From Udeniomyces pyricola (lineage: Eukaryota; Basidiomycota; Tremellomycetes; Cystofilobasidiales; Mrakiaceae), in the NCBI GenBank assembly GCA_039545295.1, contig BCIK01000008.1:760487-824486 (forward strand): 64,000 nt of DNA. Reading direction: 5' to 3'. Numbering within the stretch: the first letter of the stretch is position 1; the number at the start of each line of letters is the position of its first letter. The notes under the pieces were generated by a model. The model did no database searches. It was not told the origin of the DNA and worked only from the letters and a program-made list of their open reading frames with translations. Shown piece by piece: positions 59,097-64,000 of the stretch. The position numbers and the translations under genes are program-made.

Positions 59097-61424
59097 ATGT
59101 CTCTGATCCGGTCCGTCCAAGCCAAATCGATCACGTCAGCTGCTCCGCGCCAGCGCACAGACCCACGCGTACCCCGTACGTCCTGTACTCACGCTATCTC
59201 ATTGTCTTGCTGCTGGGTCATGACAGGTTGGGCGTCTGCTGTGGGGGTGTCTATGCAATGTTCCTCGTCAGTCATATATCCCTCTTGTTGTTTCTTATAT
59301 TCATCCTTGGCAGATGGCGCGTCGATGCCACCACCACTGCGTAGCTCATCTCTCGTTCTGATTCTCTCTTTCCTTACGAAATCATTTGCCCGTACCCATA
59401 ACTGTCTACTTGTAGCTCTGGGCGATTGCTCAGGAACGGCGTACGTTCAATCGCATGCATCTACCCCTTTGATCTGTGCCCGGTGACTCCGAGAGGTCTT
59501 CGGTAGCAACAGCAACAACGTGCTCATCTACCCCATGCATTCTCGCTTTGTTGGCGTTTTCTTTTCTCCTGGTGGTCTTTACTGTTACACAATCCTCATG
59601 TCGCACACACTCAGTCTCAGTCCCGTTCCCATCACTCCTTCCGAATGAGCCCCCAGCCCGGTTCAAATCCATTCTCACACTCAACACCACCCAAGCATTC
59701 TTCTCCCTTCTCTCCTCCTTCGTATACCTCCTGCTCCGCTCGAAACCCAACACTTCAGTCCGGTCGACTCTCATAGGCAACCCTTCGCCCCGCTCCAAGA
59801 GTGAACTCCGGTCGCTCATGACGAGTTATGCCAAAGTTGCCGTTCTCAACACAAGTGGAGCTCCCTTTGGCTTCGCAAGCCTGCGGCACATTAGCTACCC
59901 GACCATGGTTCTGGGCAAGAGTTGCAAGCTCGTCCCTGTTCTCTTTATGAATGTAAGGCCTGAAGTGATTTTTCTTTCTGTTTTGTTTTTCTCTCTCTCT
60001 CTCTCTCTCTTTTGGTCGAGTTGGACTAATATGCACTCAATCTCATCATCTGCTCTCATTTCCACTTGAATGTTGGCCCTGAAAACGTTTCGTCCTGTTC
60101 TAGGTCCTCCTATACCGGCGTCGTTTCCCACCTCACAAGTACCTCGTCGTTACCCTCGTCACTCTCGGCATTTCCTGCTTCATGCTCTTTGGTTCTGAAG
60201 GCGCGTCCTCGTCCAAGCACGGTAGCAGTAGCAGCAACAGCACAGGCAGCGAATCACTTCTCGGTCTCGGCCTGCTCATCATCAATCTTCTCATCGACGG
60301 CGCGACGAACTCTGGGCAAGATGAGATTTTCCGTCGGTTCAAAGTTTCAGGTCAACAGATGATGTTCTTCATGAGCTTCTTCACCCTCGTTATCTCATTG
60401 CCATTGATTCTCCTGCCACTTCCTGGGTGAGCATCATATCTTACTGGGCCAGAAAGTCCAAGTGAACAACCCTTTTTGCCCGATCGATGCCTGGGTTCAT
60501 CGCTGATTTCTGAGTTGTCTTTCCTTGATACAATCATCACGACTAGGATCCCACACTTGAATCCCAATCCCTCTCCGACCTCTGAACTCACCCAAACCCT
60601 CGCCTTCCTCGAAACGCACCCGACACTCCTTTCGCCGCTCCTTCTGTACTCCTTGACGGGGGCGCTCGGCCAGCTGTTCATCTTTGAGACGCTTGGAGCC
60701 TTTGGGAGCTTGACCCTCGTGATGGTTACCGTGACAAGAAAACTAGTTACCATGATGGTAAGTTTATGGAACATGTGTCTGTAAATTATATAAGAGGGAG
60801 ATTTTTCTTTAGTATGTTTTGTTAGGGCCACACACCAGAGCAAAGCAATTGACAATCCGCATTCAATCTTTTACGGCCTTTTTTATGGACTTCCTCCTGT
60901 TTGTGGTTTATACGTCATCATCAAACCACTCTTTACTCTGCATCGCCTGCCCTTCCTCGCTACTCTACCTTGTGAAACGCTGGGGCTACCTCACAGCTGA
61001 GTGTAGTGCTCTTCGATCACACACTCCAACCGGGCCAATGGCTCGGTGCAGCCATCGTCTTTCTCGGGATCGGCGTCGAGGTAAGCGCGCAAAATGCATT
61101 GCATCTTTTTTTTTTATACGAGGATTTCGATGATACCTTTGTCCTCCCTCTTATCAAGTTGGATCTGACAAGGAGCCAACAACCATAAATTCTCATCCCT
61201 CCTCGTCTCTTTTGCCTTCTTTCCCCTCTCTCTTCCTTCCAAAAAAAAAAAAACTACCTCCCCCCTTCCTCTCCCATTTCTAGGCCTGGGCGAAGATCAC
61301 CGAAGATCGGCTGAAGAAACGGAAACTCCTTTCCACGCCGGGCGGAGGATCCAAGGGGATTGAGGAGCCTACGAGAACGGGCGATATGCTTGGGAATGGG
61401 AATGGGAAAGTGAAGGCGCAGTAA
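59097..61424 (+). CDS. HUT1: HUT1-family UDP-galactose/nucleotide-sugar transporter (SLC35B1-like)
   Basis: HUT1 proteins are multi-spanning ER membrane carriers for UDP-galactose or, in animals, ATP import. Eight exons give 389 residues: 59097-59110, 59227-59266, 59416-59440, 59621-59952, 60104-60426, 60547-60757, 60997-61080 and 61284-61424. The N-terminus is [20 protein letters not shown] then AIAQERL; later blocks are [20 protein letters not shown] with the conserved Lys, [53 protein letters not shown] and [18 protein letters not shown]. It ends with a basic cytosolic tail and KVKAQ without a clear KKxx signal. Exon 1 has 14 coding nt and a gtccgt donor. An extra small exon between exons 3 and 4 cannot be excluded, since yeast HUT1 is slightly longer there. 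Confidence 0.88.
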
Positions 61425-61834
61425 AAAAAGGCGATGTGGGCTTTGAGGTAGGTAGTTTGACGTAGGGTAGATGGATAGGCGGTTGGGTAGGGATGGATTT
61501 GATCTTGGAGAGATCAAAGAGTCAAGAGAGAAAGGATGATAGATGGGACTATAGAAGCGTGATCCATGTAGGATAAAGTCTATTCGGTTCTTCTACGCTT
61601 GTGATTGTGAGATCGAGGACACGACATATGTCATGATATACAACGATGAGGATTGAAACAAGATCGTCCACGTTACGCGACTGTACATCTGTTTCCTTCC
61701 CACCTAATGGATCCGGACTGTGTGCGCCCGTCCATCCATCCATCCACCCTTCTGTCCATCCATCCATCTATCCCTAGATATCCCATCTCACTCCACGCTC
61801 CGTTCTCTCCTGTACCCAGTACCCAAAAACCCCC
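61425..61834. other. Convergent 3' flanks of HUT1 and RBR ligase gene
   Basis: About 410 bp, with CATC repeats at about 61727-61770. No gene is supported. Confidence 0.45.
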
Positions 61835-64000
61835 TCACCACGCTCCATTGGCAGCGCCAAACCCCAAGATATTGTTCTCCCCTTCTTCGAACCCCCAAGG
61901 GACCGGATTCTCATCCTCGACCCCAGCGACGGCTCGATCAAAGGCGTCGATCTCGGCTTGATCAAACAGTCGCTCGAAGCAGGACGTGCCCCGCTCAGAG
62001 TAGTGTTTGTAAGGGTCGATTGGGGAAAGCTTTTTTTTTTTAAAGGAATTTTTGTTTTATTTTAGTAGGGCCATGGACCGAAATGACGGATGTACAGGGT
62101 CAGAAGAGATGGTTGAGGATTGGGGTCAAAAGGGGATATCGAAATCGTCGGTTGGAGAGGGAACGGTTGAATATTCGTATCGATGGGAGAAGGACGTAGA
62201 GTTGGGATCGAAAGCGTGAGATGGGATGGATGAGATGGGTCGAGCGATGGGATGATTGGCGATGGTGGTGATGGTGATTGGGAAGGAGAAGAAGTATGGG
62301 AGTCGAGGGAGAGAGAGGATGGGGAAGGGAGGAGAGGGGATCGATCAAACATGGGGCAATGGCATGAGGTTAGCGTTTGTTGCTTTTGGGATAGGGGCAG
62401 GATACGCATCGACATGTGAGACGAGATAAACAAAGAAGAAACCGAGGAATTTGAGAGTTTAAGGGGGGAGCAGAAGCAGAGCAAAGATAGGAAGAAACGA
62501 GGAGGGAGGCGAGTTTTTAGTTTTTGAATGCATCGAACGAGAGGTGGCAAGTTGTCGATATATGCGGTTGCAGTATCCGTATGAGATGCGATACGAAGGA
62601 GAGAAGGGATGCCATATCTAGCGGAAGAGGAGGCATAGCACGCTGACCAAAAGATGCAGATTACTCCAAAGTGCGAGACGGACTGGGAAACATAGACACT
62701 TACGGATTTCCCGCATCGGAAACAGAACCTCGCTTGACAACTCGTACAAATCATTTTGTTGCATCCGTCTAGATATCGAGAAGGGAGAAGGCAAGGAACG
62801 AAAAGTTGAGGTAAAATGACATCAGTAAGAGAGTAAGGCGTAACGGTGACGTGATGTTGACACGTGACTTTGTCGATACCAAAGACTCCTAAGGATCATC
62901 GCGATTCCTATCCTTTGATCAGATGATTCAATAAAAGTAAGAAGGAAAGAAGGTGAAAAAAAAACAAAAAGCTGACTCACGGCTTTTCTCGATTCGAACC
63001 GAGCATCCCGGACAAACTGCCGTCTTCTCTTCCAACCACTTGCGGTTCTCTCTTTCCTCGACCGCCGCCCTCGCAAGCCTCTCCAAGTTTTTCTTGCCAT
63101 ACCTCGCCTCCAACAACGGTCGAGATGGATCATCCTCCTCTAGCGAAAGATATGTTAAGATGAAGGCGGGTAACGAAGGGATCGCGCAAGGAAGGTGAAC
63201 GCCGTGCCACGACGCTCGGCAGAGGTGGCAAAAGGAGTAGCGACATCGAGGACAGGTCCGATATTTGTCCCAGCGGTCAGCTTCGGATGTCGGAGGGGGA
63301 GGTGGAGGGACAGCAGCTTGACAGGAATCGATGGGACAGAAGGTATAACCGGGGTCTTAATAATGAGATGAGGTAAGACGATTGCGTGTTAACCATGCGA
63401 AGTCAAAAGAAGACCGGAAGGGAAGCAAGGGCACAGATGAGATGAAGCCATGCAGGAGCAAAGGTTGTTGGTCTTTTACGTCAGCAAGAACAGGATGTTG
63501 GGTGTTTGCCGTGTGTATGAGCCAAAAGGTGCGAAAGACGGCGAAAACAAAGCCAGTCCCAACGAACCTGATTCAACTCTCTTCTTCTCCCTCAATTCCT
63601 TCCACCTCTCGACCATGCCGTCGCCTTCCGCATTCCGTCCGACAACTTGTCTCAGCACAGCTTCCAGCGCCGCTTGTTCTTCCGTGGAGATGATTAGGCC
63701 GTTGTCAGGCCGCTTGGATCGGATACGGGTACAATCGTAGGCGGGACATGAGACGGAGAGGACATCGCCTTCGCGGATGGCGAGGGTAAAACACGCTTCT
63801 AAACAGCCCTTGCAGCTGAACAAGACCGATAAAGAAAAAGAGAATGAAAAAAAAAAACCCCACCAACTTCGGATGATCAGCTTGATTGCTCGGCAAGACG
63901 AAAGCTATGAGGAGCTCAATCTGGTCCGGAAAACAGAACAGATGTGTTGAAAAGAAAGGTACGAACAAAACATGACCACACCCTGGCATCTCGCACGACT
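61835..64000 (-). CDS. RNF14-like RBR E3 ubiquitin ligase (5' end outside window)
   Basis: RBR ligases pass ubiquitin from an E2 through a catalytic Cys in RING2. The window holds the C-terminal part: exons 63967->64000, 63568-63815, 62981-63355, 62704-62768 and 61835-62029, all phase-consistent. RING1 end reads MPGCGHVFCKGCLEACF; then the linker LAIREGDVLSVSCPAYDC. The IBR part has ESDPGYTFCP and KYRTCPRCRYSFCHLCRASW. RING2 is TAVCPGCSVRIEKSHGCNKM followed by ICTSCQARFCFRCGKS, with the catalytic Cys expected in the ICTSC segment. The C-terminus reads SPIDPYKHYSERGTSCFERL and ends GFGAANGAW, matching the RNF14 NPYKHF tail. Two introns start GTTCGT, and the last intron is about 670 nt, the longest in the window. 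An N-terminal RWD domain would be expected beyond position 64000. Confidence 0.87.

Noticed and set aside
1..64000. CRISPR arrays, prophage, insertion sequences, retroelement proteins or viral remnants
   Set aside because: No regularly spaced repeats, transposase, reverse transcriptase or capsid-like frames were seen; the DNA is ordinary fungal nuclear sequence.
51007..64000. Carotenoid gene cluster
   Set aside because: Neighbours of crtI are HNT1 and CHS5; no crtE, crtYB or dioxygenase gene is present.

Overview
This window is nuclear DNA from an intron-dense basidiomycete fungus. Genes lie on both strands and are split by many GT-AG introns of about 50-670 nt. No bacterial-style operons, CRISPR arrays, rRNA genes, tRNA genes or intact mobile elements are visible. 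The best lineage clue is a 16-exon phytoene desaturase gene at 51.0-54.4 kb whose protein resembles Phaffia/Xanthophyllomyces CrtI. With the intron density, this points to a red-pigmented tremellomycete yeast, probably Cystofilobasidiales; the lineage is an inference. Several poly-G/C runs carry N bases, so this is a draft assembly.

Layout. 0-12 kb, mostly minus strand: RQC1/TCF25 (3' end off the window), an Hsp31-type DJ-1 protein, a ZIP zinc transporter and a myotubularin phosphatase. 12-24 kb: a tiny five-exon complex I subunit (NDUFA1-like, plus), a long Ser-rich coiled-coil protein (minus), a second Ser/Pro-rich coiled-coil protein (plus), an AlkB-like dioxygenase (plus) and LSM3 (minus). 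24-33 kb: SEC14 and VTC1 (plus), then twinfilin (minus). 33-43 kb: a KHA1-like K+/H+ antiporter and nicotinamidase PNC1 (minus), then a coilin-like protein (plus). 43-51 kb: a mitochondrial PP2C phosphatase (PTC5-like) and an NFKBIL1-like protein (plus), then HNT1 (minus). 51-64 kb: crtI (plus), CHS5 (minus), HUT1 (plus) and the 3' part of an RNF14-like RBR ubiquitin ligase (minus, entering from the right edge).

Most genes are housekeeping genes and do not form one pathway. Divergent pairs share short upstream regions: MTM/NDUFA1, LSM3/SEC14, PNC1/coilin, HNT1/crtI and CHS5/HUT1. Carotenoid genes other than crtI are absent, so no carotenoid cluster is seen.

Gene structures were built by hand, joining exons where reading frame, splice signals and family similarity agree. 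For thirteen genes (HSP31, ZIP, MTM, NDUFA1, AlkB, LSM3, SEC14, VTC1, twinfilin, PNC1, PTC5, HNT1, crtI) plus HUT1 the summed coding length is an exact multiple of three. The most unusual features are at the splicing level: many micro-exons of 4-17 nt, repeated use of GTTCGT as a 5' splice site, two GC-AG introns, and a coilin homologue.
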